From positions 412,448-476,447 of the forward strand of contig NZ_WASP01000006.1 in NCBI RefSeq assembly GCF_009712225.1: a stretch of 64,000 bases of DNA, written 5' to 3'. This document shows, piece after piece, positions 16,892-26,471 of this stretch. Both the position numbers and the translations under genes were made by a program. This DNA comes from Desulfovibrio sp. GTDB lineage: Bacteria > Desulfobacterota > Desulfovibrionia > Desulfovibrionales > Desulfovibrionaceae. Numbering within the stretch: position 1 is the first letter of the stretch; each line of letters starts with the position of its first letter. Under the pieces are notes generated by a model. That model saw nothing but the letters and a program-made list of their open reading frames with translations, searched no databases and was not told the origin of the DNA.

Positions 16892-17953
16892 CTACTCGTG
16901 GTCGGGGCGCTGCGACTTGCGGCGACGTTTGCGACGGCTCTTGCCCGGCTCTGCCTGTGCTTCTGCACCAGCGCCCCGCTCGCCCGGTTCGGCTGCGGAT
17001 TCGTCTGCCTGGGCATCGCGCTCGTCCTGACGGAATTCATCCATAAAATCAAGAGAATCAAGGGTGTCTGGCGTGGCAGAAACCACCAGCAGGCTGTCGC
17101 CAACCGGTCCCTTGGGCGGCTGCTTTTGCTGCGTGCCCTGGGGTGCTTCTGGCCGGTGCGGCGAAAGCGCCTGCCAGTCGTCAAGGCTCAGTTCCACTTC
17201 TTCGTTGTTTTCCGTCAGCACAGAAAGAGAATTGCGAAACATGTTGGCCCGCAAAACCTTCATGGGGCCTTTGTCTGTCTGATACTTCTTTCCAAGCCTT
17301 GGGCACATGCGGTGGAAATGGTCGTAATTGTCCTGCTCGTACGAAAGGCAGCAGAGCAAACGGCCACAAATGCCCGAAATTTTTGCCGGGTTCAAAAAGA
17401 GGTTTTGCTCTTTTGCCATGCGTATGGTCACCGGCGCAAACTTGCGCAGGTAGCGGCGGCAGCAGCACACCATGCCGCAGTTGCCCACGGCACCCACCAT
17501 CTGCGTTTCGTGGCGCACGCCAATCTGGCGCAGCTCGATACGCGCACGGTATTCGCGCACCAGGTCTTTGACCAGATCGCGAAAATCAATGCGTGAGGGG
17601 GCTGTAAAGTAAAAGATGAGCTTGCTGCGGTCAAAAAAGACCTCCACGTCCACAAGCTTCATATCAAGATCGCGGTCGCGGATGCACTGACGGCAGAATT
17701 CCTGCGCTTCACGCGCCATCTGCTCGTTGGCTTCGCCACGGTGAATGTCTTCCGAGCCGGCGTGCCGCAGAATTGAGGGCAGTTCCTGCTCCATCTGACC
17801 GGGCAGGTGTTCTGCCGGGCCAGATACTATCTCGGCCAGGGTTTGTCCCTGTTCTGCCTCGATAAGCACATGATCTCCCCGTTTGAAGCCGGGGAGGCCG
17901 GAATAATAGCTTGTCTGTCCAAGCGTTCTGAAACGAAGGCCATATATGGGCAT
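16892..17953 (-). CDS. ricT: PSP1/RicT (YaaT)-family protein
   Basis: 353 residues with the PSP1 C-terminal domain. The Cys-rich signature is present as GNCGMVCCCRRYL and SGICGRLLCCLSYE. In Bacillus, RicT is part of the RicAFT complex that carries two [4Fe-4S] clusters and directs RNase Y cleavage; in Gram-negatives the role is little known. The N-terminal part (YYSGLPGFKRGDHVLIEAEQ) and the internal IELRQIGVRHETQMVGAVG fit the family. The C-terminal ~90 residues are a charged, disordered tail ending in a run of Arg/Lys. Upstream of metG with 24 bases between; no clear ribosome binding site before its ATG. Confidence 0.85.
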   Translation of the reverse strand: MPIYGLRFRTLGQTSYYSGLPGFKRGDHVLIEAEQGQTLAEIVSGPAEHLPGQMEQELPSILRHAGSEDIHRGEANEQMAREAQEFCRQCIRDRDLDMKLVDVEVFFDRSKLIFYFTAPSRIDFRDLVKDLVREYRARIELRQIGVRHETQMVGAVGNCGMVCCCRRYLRKFAPVTIRMAKEQNLFLNPAKISGICGRLLCCLSYEQDNYDHFHRMCPRLGKKYQTDKGPMKVLRANMFRNSLSVLTENNEEVELSLDDWQALSPHRPEAPQGTQQKQPPKGPVGDSLLVVSATPDTLDSLDFMDEFRQDERDAQADESAAEPGERGAGAEAQAEPGKSRRKRRRKSQRPDHE

Positions 17954-18142
17954 AAGTAGTCGCTTCGCAAAGGTAGTAGAAAATGAATTCTGAAAAGGTT
18001 CTTTTCCGTCATTAATGCCGTGCTGTCAACTGGGCGACGGCTTCGGCCACGGCTGGGGCCGCGCTGTTGAGGCGTTTTTTGGCTGCGGCTTGCAAAGCAG
18101 GGATGCCTGATTTACATTTTTAAGAATACAGGAGTAATTGCC

Positions 18143-18703
18143 ATGATACAACGTCAGGCGGCCCTCGATATGCTGGCCGAAAATAAAACTCCAGCATCGC
18201 TGCTGCAACATGCCCTTGCCTCGGAAGTCATTATGCGTGCCCTTGCGGTGCGTTTTGGTGAAAATGAAGACCTGTGGGGCCTTACCGGCCTGCTACACGA
18301 TCTCGACTACCCCACTACCGCCGAAAATCCCGCCCGTCATGGGCTGGATACTGCCGATATACTGGCTGGCAAGCTGCCGGAAGAAGCCCTTACCGCCATT
18401 CGCGCCCACAATGCAGAAATGAACGGCGCAAGCGCCCCGGCCTGTCGCTTTGACTATGCCCTGCGCTGCGGCGAAACCGTTACCGGGCTTATCTCTGCCG
18501 CTGCCCTCATGCGGCCCACCGGCATGGAAGGCATGGAAGTAAAAAGCATAAAGAAAAAGATGAAGGACAAGGCCTTTGCCGCCAGCGTATGCCGCGACAA
18601 TATTCGCCAGTGCGCCGAAGCCGGGCTTGAGCTTGATGAATTTCTTGCCCTGTCCATCGAGGCCATGCGCACCCATTCTGCCGAACTCGGTTTAAGCAAA
18701 TAA
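18143..18703 (+). CDS. HD-domain protein (HDIG type)
   Basis: 186 residues with the HD metal-phosphohydrolase motif: LLQHALASE (first His, about 21-29), GLLHDLDY (the HD pair, near 49-56) and a third His in HGLDTADIL. The C-terminal part is helical with a Lys-rich stretch. Related small proteins are annotated as HDIG hydrolases, but the substrate is unknown. CAGGAG lies nine bases before the ATG. It is the first gene of an apparent operon with the phosphofructokinase 13 bases downstream and addAB beyond. Confidence 0.8.
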   Translation: MIQRQAALDMLAENKTPASLLQHALASEVIMRALAVRFGENEDLWGLTGLLHDLDYPTTAENPARHGLDTADILAGKLPEEALTAIRAHNAEMNGASAPACRFDYALRCGETVTGLISAAALMRPTGMEGMEVKSIKKKMKDKAFAASVCRDNIRQCAEAGLELDEFLALSIEAMRTHSAELGLSK

Positions 18704-18716
18704 CCAGAGGCTCATC

Positions 18717-20021
18717 ATGCAAGAATGTTCGCTGCAAACGGAAATACGCACTCTTGGCCCTTGCAAGCTTGATTCTGTGCTGCCCTACCGCACCTGGGCA
18801 GACAACAAGACCGTGCAGATCGTTGTTGACGAAGAACTATTGGAAGAAGCGGACTCGCCCTTCAGCGTATGTCTTGAAGCCGCGGGCCCCCGCAAAAAGC
18901 TCTATTTCGACACCACGCGCGCCAAATGCGCCATTGTTACCTGCGGCGGCCTCTGCCCCGGCATCAACGATGTTATTCGCGCCATAGTGATGGAGGCCTT
19001 CCATGCCTACAATGTGCCCTCGATTCTTGGCATACCCTATGGGCTGGAGGGTTTTATTCCCAAGTACGGGCATACTCCGGTTGAGCTTACGCCCTCAAGC
19101 GTAGCCGACATTCACCGCTTTGGCGGAACCATGCTTGGCTCTTCGCGCGGGCCTCAGTCGCCCGAAGAAATCGTCGATACCCTTGAGCGCAGCAACGTCA
19201 ACGTGCTCTTTGTCATTGGCGGCGACGGCACCATGAAGGCCGCGCTCGCCATCAGCAGCGAGGTACAGTCGCGTGGGCTCAAGATATCCGTCATTGGCAT
19301 TCCCAAAACCATTGATAACGATATCAACTTCATCCCCCAGTCATTTGGTTTTGAAACTGCCGCCTTCAAGGCCACAGAGGCCATTGAATGCGCCCATACC
19401 GAGGCCTGCGGCGTGCCCAACGGCATTGGGCTGGTAAAGCTGATGGGGCGCGAATCGGGCTTTATTGCCGCTCGTGCGGCTCTTGCCCTTAAAGAAGTGA
19501 ACTTTGTGCTGATTCCAGAGGCTCCCTTTGCCTTTGAGGGCGAGGGCGGCCTTTTGCCAGCACTGGAAGAAAGGCTGCGTTCTCGCGGGCATGCCGTGAT
19601 TGTTGCCGCCGAGGGTGCAGGCCAGCACCTGATGGAAAGCCACACCGGCAAGGATGCCTCGGGCAATCCCGTGCTGGGCGACGTGGCCGACCTGCTGCGC
19701 AAAAATATCAGCGTCTACCTTGGCGAGCGCGGCATCGAGCATTCCATGAAGTATATTGACCCGAGCTACATCATTCGCTCCATTCCGGCCAATGCAAATG
19801 ACAAGGTTTACTGTGGTTTTTTGGGCCAGTACGCCGTGCACGCGGCCATGGCAGGCCGCACCGACATGGTTGTGGGCAAAATTCAGGATCGCTATGTTCA
19901 TCTGCCGCTTGAGCTTGTCACCCGCAAGCGTCGCAAGCTCAACATCTACTCAGACCTGTGGCGGGCTGTGCTTGAATCGACCGGTCAGGGCATGCTGCAC
20001 GGCATGCTGCCGCCCGAATAG
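18717..20021 (+). CDS. pfkA: 6-phosphofructokinase (ATP-type by active-site residues)
   Basis: 434 residues, longer than E. coli PfkA (about 320), with an N-terminal extension as in the plant/trypanosomatid-like clade. Motifs: GGLCPGINDVIRAIV, the phosphoryl-donor loop GGDGTMKAAL, the catalytic loop PKTIDNDI, and GRESGFIAARAA. A Gly rather than Asp in GGDGT argues for ATP rather than pyrophosphate as donor, while Lys in PKTIDND is shared with PPi enzymes; the clade with this combination is generally ATP-dependent. It catalyses fructose-6-phosphate to fructose-1,6-bisphosphate. The ribosome binding site is AGAGG. It sits 13 bases after the HD gene and 9 bases before addA. Confidence 0.88.
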   Translation: MQECSLQTEIRTLGPCKLDSVLPYRTWADNKTVQIVVDEELLEEADSPFSVCLEAAGPRKKLYFDTTRAKCAIVTCGGLCPGINDVIRAIVMEAFHAYNVPSILGIPYGLEGFIPKYGHTPVELTPSSVADIHRFGGTMLGSSRGPQSPEEIVDTLERSNVNVLFVIGGDGTMKAALAISSEVQSRGLKISVIGIPKTIDNDINFIPQSFGFETAAFKATEAIECAHTEACGVPNGIGLVKLMGRESGFIAARAALALKEVNFVLIPEAPFAFEGEGGLLPALEERLRSRGHAVIVAAEGAGQHLMESHTGKDASGNPVLGDVADLLRKNISVYLGERGIEHSMKYIDPSYIIRSIPANANDKVYCGFLGQYAVHAAMAGRTDMVVGKIQDRYVHLPLELVTRKRRKLNIYSDLWRAVLESTGQGMLHGMLPPE

Positions 20022-20030
20022 TACGGCAGC

Positions 20031-23000
20031 ATGAAGCACCTCAGACAGGTAAAGGCCTCTGCCGGTTCCGGCAAGACCTATGAACTGACGCGCTGTTTTC
20101 TGCAAAGACTGGTTGAGAGCGGGCCGCCTGCAAGTGCGTCCGCTTCCTCGGCCTGTGTGCTTTCGCCGGGCGGTGCTGGCGGCTGGGGCGATATCCTTGC
20201 CATTACCTTTACCAATGCCGCTGCGGCCGAAATGCGCGACCGCGTCATTCGGCAGCTCAAAAGCACGGCACTAGGCCAGACCGCCGAGGGGCTGCCCTTT
20301 TCGCCCGAGCAAGCCGCACGCTGGGTAGACGTGATCATGCGCGACATGGGCGCGCTCAACATACGCACCATCGACAGCCTGCTGCACCTCATCGTGCGGG
20401 CCGCAGCGCTGGAGCTCGATCTGCACCCCGACTTTCAGCCTGTTTTTGCCACAGAAGAAGTGCTTACCCCCTACCTTGATGCTCTGCTTGAACAGGCATG
20501 GCAGGGTAACGAGGTCATGCGCGCGCTGCTGCGCGACGTATACCGGGCCCTTGCATGGCGCGAAAACAGCACCGGTTTTCTGGCGGGCGAAAAGCTGCTC
20601 AACCAGCTGCGCGGCCTGCTCGACGACGTACTGCTTGGGCGTTTTGACGATGTTTCGCCTGCTGATGTCCTGCACAAGAGGTTGAGCGAGGTGGAAAGCC
20701 TGGCCGTAATCCACGCCAGCAATTTTCACCGTGTTGCTCTGGCCGAAGGACTAAGCTTCAACAAAAACGCTCTTGCCGCTGTGGAGGCCATTGCCGCCAA
20801 ACAGTGCAAGGCCTCGGCGTTTTTGAGCAAGGCCAGCGCCTCTGAACTGTTTTTGAAAAAGCCCGTTGTCAGCGACGAGGTGCAAAAAGCCTACGAGGCC
20901 TTTGCCCGAGCCGCCTGTGTGCTGGTAGATACCGCCCCCATGCTGCGTCAGGCGCTGGGCCATGCCCCTGTGCTGTTGCTGGCCCGCATGCTGGTTGAGG
21001 CATTCAGCTCAAACCAGCAGCAGGAGGGCAGCCTGCCCGGTCTGCTTATTCCGCACAAGGCGCGGCTGGTGCTTGAAAACGAAAACGGCGTGCCAGAGGC
21101 CCTGTGCCGCATGGGCTCGCGCCTCACGCACTTTCTGGTGGATGAATTTCAGGATACCAGTCGCGAACAGTGGTTTGCCCTGCGTCCCCTGCTGGAAGAA
21201 GCCCTTTCGCGCGGTGGGTCGCTCACCTGGGTGGGCGACGTAAAGCAGTCCATTTACGGTTGGCGCGGTGGCGAGCCGGAGCTTTTCGACGGCGTGTTTG
21301 ACGACGAGGGCCTCACCGCCCTTGCACCAGACAGCGGGCGCGACAACCTGCCCTTTAACTGGCGCAGCCGCCGCGAAATTGTGCAGCACAACAACGCCAT
21401 TTTTGGCCCGCTGGCAAAGCAGGATGTTGCCTTGCAGGTCATGACCGCCCTGCTGCCTTCGTCTACACCGCCAGATATCTGCACAGAGGCAGCCAGGGGG
21501 CTGGTGCGGGCCTTTGAGGGTACAGAACAGCAGTGCCCGCAGCGCGCCCTTGAAGGTGGGCTGGTGCACGTGGAAACTGTGCACTCGCTGGATGCGGACG
21601 CCCTGAACGAAGACGTGCTTGAACGCCTGTGCGCCCTGCTGCACGAGGATATCCGCCCCGGCCACCCCTGGGCCGATGTGCTCATACTTGTGCGCAGCAA
21701 CGACAAGGCCACCCTTGTGGCCGACCGGCTCATACGCGAAGACATCCCCGTTATTACAGAAAACAGCCTGCGGCTGGCCAATCATCCTCTTGTGGTGCAA
21801 ACCGTTGCTATGCTGTCGTTCCTTGATAATCCGGAAGACGACATTGCCTTCATGAGTCTTGTGTGCGGCAGCATCATTCGCGAGCACCCTGAGGCGGCGG
21901 AGTTGGCCCGGCAGGACATTGCAGGCTGGTGCGCCTCATCCGGGCGCGGGCCGGTATTCCAGCGATTCAAAAACCGCTGGCCGCAGCTCTGGCAGCGCCT
22001 GTTTGCGCCCTTCCACAGTCAGTCTGGTCTCATGACGCCCTACGACATGATTCTCGAATGGTACGCCCGCATGGATGTGGCGCGGCGCTACCCCGAGGCG
22101 GAGACTTTTTTGCGGCGTTTTATGGAAGTGCTGCACAGCGCGGAAGAAAAAGGCCTTGCCACCCTGCCTACCTTTCTTGAGCACTGGCGCGCCAAAAGCG
22201 GCGAAGAAAAGGTACCCATGCCCGAAAACATGGACGCCGTGCGCGTTATGACCATCCACAAATCCAAGGGGCTTGAGGCCCCGGTGGTTGTGGTTCCGTG
22301 GACAGACCTGCGCGCCCGCATGGGCAGCTCAACCGTGCTGGTAGAGCGCGAGGGTCTTCGCATGGTTGTGAGCAACAGAAAAAGCCTTGGTACGCCCTAT
22401 CACGAAGAAATGGCCCGCCAGTGCCGCGAAAATGTCCACTTGCTCTATGTGGCCTTTACCCGCGCGCGTGACTCCCTGTACGTGCTGCGCACGAGCACCA
22501 GGGGTGGGCGTGGTTCCACCACTGATGCGCTTGATCTGCTGATGGCCGAGGCCGGGTATACGGCCCCTTACGCAGTGGGTGATGTGCGTGAAACGCACGA
22601 TGGCGCGCCAGAACCGCAAGTAGCCGCAGCTGCGGCTGCAGAACTGTCAGCGAACCCGAAGGCTGCAAAAGGCCAGGCAGAAAATGTGGCAGAAGTTGCG
22701 GCAGAACAGATGACCGATCATCTGACAGGGCAGACCGGCGACGCATTTGAAGCCGACTGGCGGCCCATGCAGTGGCTGCCGCGCCTCAAGATCTTTCGTA
22801 ATCCGCTTGCCGGGTTCAGTTTCAAGGCCGAAGATCGGGGCAGTTTTTTGCATCTGTGTCTTGAGCATCTGCACATAACCGGCAACCCGCAAGGCGATGC
22901 GCAGGCTGCTCTGAATTTTGGTCTGGGGCATTTTTCGCTGCCGGTTCCGGACGAGGGCCCCCTGCGCCAGAACGCAGCCGCCGCCCTTGAGTGGTTCGCC

Positions 23001-23339
23001 TCGCAGCCGCAGGCGGCCCGCTGGCTGCAAACCGGCTGGCCAGAACATTCGCTTATGGATGCCGAGGGTCAGCTTTTACGTGTTGACCTTCTTGTTCACG
23101 AACCGTGGGGGCCGCTGGTGCTTGATTACAAAAGCGGCCAGCCTGAAGCAGACCACGTGGAGCAGCTGCAAACCTACCTTGCCTGCCTTGAGGCCAGCGG
23201 CAGCTGTGCGCCGGGCAGCGCCCGCGGCCTGCTGGTGTACCTTGATTTACGGCGCTTTCAGCTTGTTGAGGCGCAGCATGTTTCGCCCCTTGCCGAACGC
23301 TGCGGCGACCTATTGCCCGCGCAGGAGAAGCAAGCATGA
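20031..23339 (+). CDS. addA: AddA-like helicase-nuclease subunit
   Basis: 1102-residue UvrD/RecB-type superfamily 1 helicase with a C-terminal nuclease. Walker A is ASAGSGKTYELT at residues 8-19 and Walker B is LVDEFQDTSREQW near 370. Motif III-VI elements include TWVGDVKQSIYGWRGG, VRVMTIHKSKGLEAPVVVVP and LLYVAFTRARDSLYV. The C-terminal PD-(D/E)XK nuclease has LVLDYKSGQ followed by QLQTYLACL. With AddB it resects double-strand breaks to load RecA. The stop overlaps the addB start (ATGA). The ribosome binding site at its ATG is weak, consistent with coupling to upstream translation. Confidence 0.92.
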   Translation: MKHLRQVKASAGSGKTYELTRCFLQRLVESGPPASASASSACVLSPGGAGGWGDILAITFTNAAAAEMRDRVIRQLKSTALGQTAEGLPFSPEQAARWVDVIMRDMGALNIRTIDSLLHLIVRAAALELDLHPDFQPVFATEEVLTPYLDALLEQAWQGNEVMRALLRDVYRALAWRENSTGFLAGEKLLNQLRGLLDDVLLGRFDDVSPADVLHKRLSEVESLAVIHASNFHRVALAEGLSFNKNALAAVEAIAAKQCKASAFLSKASASELFLKKPVVSDEVQKAYEAFARAACVLVDTAPMLRQALGHAPVLLLARMLVEAFSSNQQQEGSLPGLLIPHKARLVLENENGVPEALCRMGSRLTHFLVDEFQDTSREQWFALRPLLEEALSRGGSLTWVGDVKQSIYGWRGGEPELFDGVFDDEGLTALAPDSGRDNLPFNWRSRREIVQHNNAIFGPLAKQDVALQVMTALLPSSTPPDICTEAARGLVRAFEGTEQQCPQRALEGGLVHVETVHSLDADALNEDVLERLCALLHEDIRPGHPWADVLILVRSNDKATLVADRLIREDIPVITENSLRLANHPLVVQTVAMLSFLDNPEDDIAFMSLVCGSIIREHPEAAELARQDIAGWCASSGRGPVFQRFKNRWPQLWQRLFAPFHSQSGLMTPYDMILEWYARMDVARRYPEAETFLRRFMEVLHSAEEKGLATLPTFLEHWRAKSGEEKVPMPENMDAVRVMTIHKSKGLEAPVVVVPWTDLRARMGSSTVLVEREGLRMVVSNRKSLGTPYHEEMARQCRENVHLLYVAFTRARDSLYVLRTSTRGGRGSTTDALDLLMAEAGYTAPYAVGDVRETHDGAPEPQVAAAAAAELSANPKAAKGQAENVAEVAAEQMTDHLTGQTGDAFEADWRPMQWLPRLKIFRNPLAGFSFKAEDRGSFLHLCLEHLHITGNPQGDAQAALNFGLGHFSLPVPDEGPLRQNAAAALEWFASQPQAARWLQTGWPEHSLMDAEGQLLRVDLLVHEPWGPLVLDYKSGQPEADHVEQLQTYLACLEASGSCAPGSARGLLVYLDLRRFQLVEAQHVSPLAERCGDLLPAQEKQA

Positions 23340-26332
23340 GTGCATCGCCCTTTATGGTTTTTCCGTGGCAGCGTCCGTTTCTGCCTGATCTAAAGAATTA
23401 TCTTGCCGCAGCAGGCACGGGGCGGCCCGGTGCAACCCTGCTGATTGTGCCGCACAACCGACCGTGGCGTTACCTCACCAAGCTGTACGCCGAGGAGGGC
23501 TTTCAGGGGTTGCTGCCAAAGGTGATGACCCTTGCCGACGTGATTTCTGCCTGGCGTTCGCAAACCAGCGCAGTGCCTCTGCACACGGCCAACGTGCTGG
23601 ACAGGGTATCACTGCTGCGCGACTGCGTTAAAACGCTTGCGCAAGAGGATGAAGCCCTCGCCACGCGTTTTGACAGCATGAAGATGGAGCATTTTTTGCC
23701 CTGGGGCATGCGGCTTTCAAACCTGCTGGAAGAAATGCTGGGCCAGCGTGTTGCAGCTGTGGATCTTGCCTATGTGGAGCAGGAGGTTTCCGGCTCTGCC
23801 GCTGCCCTGCTGGGTGCATTGGGGCGCATCGGCAAGGCCTATGTGGCGGAGCTGACAAGTCGCGGCTGGACAACACCTGCCTTTGACGCCTTTGCAGTTA
23901 CAGAGCCGGATGCCGCAATCCCGCAGTTTTTTGTGCCGGGTGATGACAGGCCTGTGATCATGGCCGGGTTTTCGCAGCTTACGGGCAGTGAGGATGCCCT
24001 GCTGCACAGGCTGTGGCAGGTGGGCGGGCAGGTATGCCTGCACACCGACCCAGCACTGGCCCACGGCACTGCCCCGCACTGGGCGTGCAAATCGCAGGCA
24101 GCATGGTTGCGCCGCTGGAAGGCCACCGCCCGTCTGGCTGTGGAACCCACGGAGGATGAAGCTGCCCACAAACCCAAAATCTCGTTTTTTGCTGGCTACG
24201 ATGCCCATTCCCAGCTTAAAGCCTTACATGAACAGTTGGCGGAAACACCCGCTGCCGATGCCGATTTATCCGCGCCAGACGGGCTTTCAACGGCAGTTGT
24301 GCTGACTGACAGCGCAGTGCTTATGCCCGTATTGCATCATTTGCCCAACAAGGATGTCAACGTCTCCATGGGCTACCCGCTTGAGCGCTCGCCCCTCAAC
24401 CGTCTGCTTGAAGCTCTGCTGCAATTGCAGGAGGGTAAGACCGAGGATGGCCGTTATTACTGGCGCAGCCTGCTCCAGTGTTTGCGCCATCCCTACCTCA
24501 ACCTGCTGCGGGTAGACGACGGCAGCGGCACGCCCCTGTACCTGCGTGAAGTGTTGCGCCGTGTGGTGGGCCAGATTCGCAACGGCGCGCGCTTTGTGGA
24601 TTTACAGGATGTGGCGCAGCAATGCGCGCCCGGCATGCATCCAGAGCTCATGCAGCTGTTTGAATCTGTTGTGGATATGCTGGTTCATCGGCTTGGGCAG
24701 GCTGACACAACCGAGGGTGTGGCCCTGTGCCTGCAAAATATCTGTGATTTTCTGCTGCGCAACGGCGGCGACATGTGGCGGCATTTTCCGCTCGATGCCG
24801 AGGCCATGTACCGGCTTGCCCGCCATGCGGCCCCGGTGCTGCGCCAAAACTGCCTTGCCCAGACGCCCTTTGGCAAACATGTGCTCTACGGCATTGTGCG
24901 TCAGGTGCTGCAACAGGAGCGAGTGCCTTTTGAGGCAGAGCCGCTGGCCGGTTTGCAGGTGCTTGGCATGCTTGAAACGCGCATGCTGCACTTTGACCGT
25001 GTGCTTATTGTGGACGCCACAGACGACAAGCTGCCCGGCAACCCGGCGCAAGACCCGCTGTTGCCCGATTCGTTGCGGCAGGTGCTTGGCCTGCCCGATG
25101 CCCACAGGCGTGAGCGTGCCACTGCCCACACGCTTTACCGGTTGTGTGCCGGAGCCCGCGAGGTACGCTTTTTCTGGCAGGAGGGCATCAGCCGCTCTAC
25201 CCTGTTTGACGGCAAAAAAAGCCGTAGCCGTTTTGTCGAGCAACTGCTGTGGGAAGAAGAACAGCGACGTGGCCGCCTGCTGACCCCCGGCGAGGAGCCG
25301 CTGGGCGTTGCCCGCTGCGTGGTGCGCAGTACGCCCGCCGCGCCCAAAAGCCTGCCCCGCACCGAGGCTCTGCACACGGCCATGCTTGCCCTGTTGCAAA
25401 AGCCGCTGTCTCCAACGCGGCTCGACATTTACCAGCAGTGCCCGCTGCGTTTTGCATGGCAATACCTTTGCGGGCTGCAACCCCCGCAGGAGGTCAACGA
25501 GGGCGACGACCCCGCAGCCGTGGGCACCTGCATACACGATACCTTGCGGGCGCTGTTTGAGCCCTACATCGGCAAAGAGGTGCGCCGGGGTGATATCAGC
25601 CACGATACCATGCTTGCCCGCTTCCACGAGGCGCTGGAAAAAACCGATCTACGCCACAACCTGCCGCCAGACAGCTGCCTCATGCTTGAAGAGGCCACGC
25701 CTGTACGCTTGCAGCGTTTTCTTGAAAACCAGCCCGCAAGCACCACTGTTGTGGCTCTGGAAGAAAAACTGGATGCAAAGCTGTTGCTGGCTGGCGGTAA
25801 ATATTCCTTTACGGGCATAATGGACCGCATAGATCAGCGCGATGGCTTTGTGCATATTCTCGACTACAAAACCGGCGGACTCAAAAAACACGATGGCAGC
25901 CTGTGGGGCGATATCCTGTTTTTTCGAAGGGTTGAAAGCCTGTTTACGACCCTGCGCCTGATTCAGGTCAATGACCAGACTTTTGATGGGCAGCCAGAAA
26001 GGATTGACGGTCAGCCGCTGGAAGACATGGAAACCATGTTTGACGAGCTGCGACCCCGGCTGCCAAGCCTGCAACTGCCCTGCTACGTAAGCATGGCGGC
26101 GGGCAGCAAATTCGGCCCGGTTGGTGACGCGGCGCTTGTGGAACTGCGCGATGCGGGCAAGGAATATCCGCTCTTTGGCGGACTGGTGGATGAAGATCTT
26201 GCCAATGCCATTGTGTACTGCCACTCGGCGCTTTCTCTGGTACTGCTGCACATGAACCATGCGCCCGCCTTTGTGGCACGGCCAGACCGCCATTGCGACT
26301 GGTGTCCTTACGCTTCTTTGTGCGCTGGTTAA
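23336..26332 (+). CDS. addB: AddB-like nuclease/inactivated helicase subunit
   Basis: 998 residues, overlapping addA by four bases. The C-terminal domain is a PD-(D/E)XK nuclease (VHILDYKTGG) with the Fe-S cluster cysteines typical of AddB: C702 in QQCPLRFAWQYL and C987, C990, C996 in the terminal CDWCPYASLC. The N-terminal helicase-like half has no intact Walker A, as expected for a subunit that scans single-stranded DNA rather than translocating. With AddA it makes the RecBCD-equivalent end-processing enzyme; no recD-like gene is adjacent. Translational coupling to addA is likely. Confidence 0.88.
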   Translation: MSASPFMVFPWQRPFLPDLKNYLAAAGTGRPGATLLIVPHNRPWRYLTKLYAEEGFQGLLPKVMTLADVISAWRSQTSAVPLHTANVLDRVSLLRDCVKTLAQEDEALATRFDSMKMEHFLPWGMRLSNLLEEMLGQRVAAVDLAYVEQEVSGSAAALLGALGRIGKAYVAELTSRGWTTPAFDAFAVTEPDAAIPQFFVPGDDRPVIMAGFSQLTGSEDALLHRLWQVGGQVCLHTDPALAHGTAPHWACKSQAAWLRRWKATARLAVEPTEDEAAHKPKISFFAGYDAHSQLKALHEQLAETPAADADLSAPDGLSTAVVLTDSAVLMPVLHHLPNKDVNVSMGYPLERSPLNRLLEALLQLQEGKTEDGRYYWRSLLQCLRHPYLNLLRVDDGSGTPLYLREVLRRVVGQIRNGARFVDLQDVAQQCAPGMHPELMQLFESVVDMLVHRLGQADTTEGVALCLQNICDFLLRNGGDMWRHFPLDAEAMYRLARHAAPVLRQNCLAQTPFGKHVLYGIVRQVLQQERVPFEAEPLAGLQVLGMLETRMLHFDRVLIVDATDDKLPGNPAQDPLLPDSLRQVLGLPDAHRRERATAHTLYRLCAGAREVRFFWQEGISRSTLFDGKKSRSRFVEQLLWEEEQRRGRLLTPGEEPLGVARCVVRSTPAAPKSLPRTEALHTAMLALLQKPLSPTRLDIYQQCPLRFAWQYLCGLQPPQEVNEGDDPAAVGTCIHDTLRALFEPYIGKEVRRGDISHDTMLARFHEALEKTDLRHNLPPDSCLMLEEATPVRLQRFLENQPASTTVVALEEKLDAKLLLAGGKYSFTGIMDRIDQRDGFVHILDYKTGGLKKHDGSLWGDILFFRRVESLFTTLRLIQVNDQTFDGQPERIDGQPLEDMETMFDELRPRLPSLQLPCYVSMAAGSKFGPVGDAALVELRDAGKEYPLFGGLVDEDLANAIVYCHSALSLVLLHMNHAPAFVARPDRHCDWCPYASLCAG

Positions 26333-26471
26333 CAAGGTGGAATAAATATAATAAATATGGCTGTTGCGTCTCGCCGCATTACCAGCTATGCTTCCCGGCA
26401 AACACAGGTATGCCCCTTAAATCTCATGGTTCATCCGGCATACCTCTTACGGACAGGACGGAGGTCTTGCA

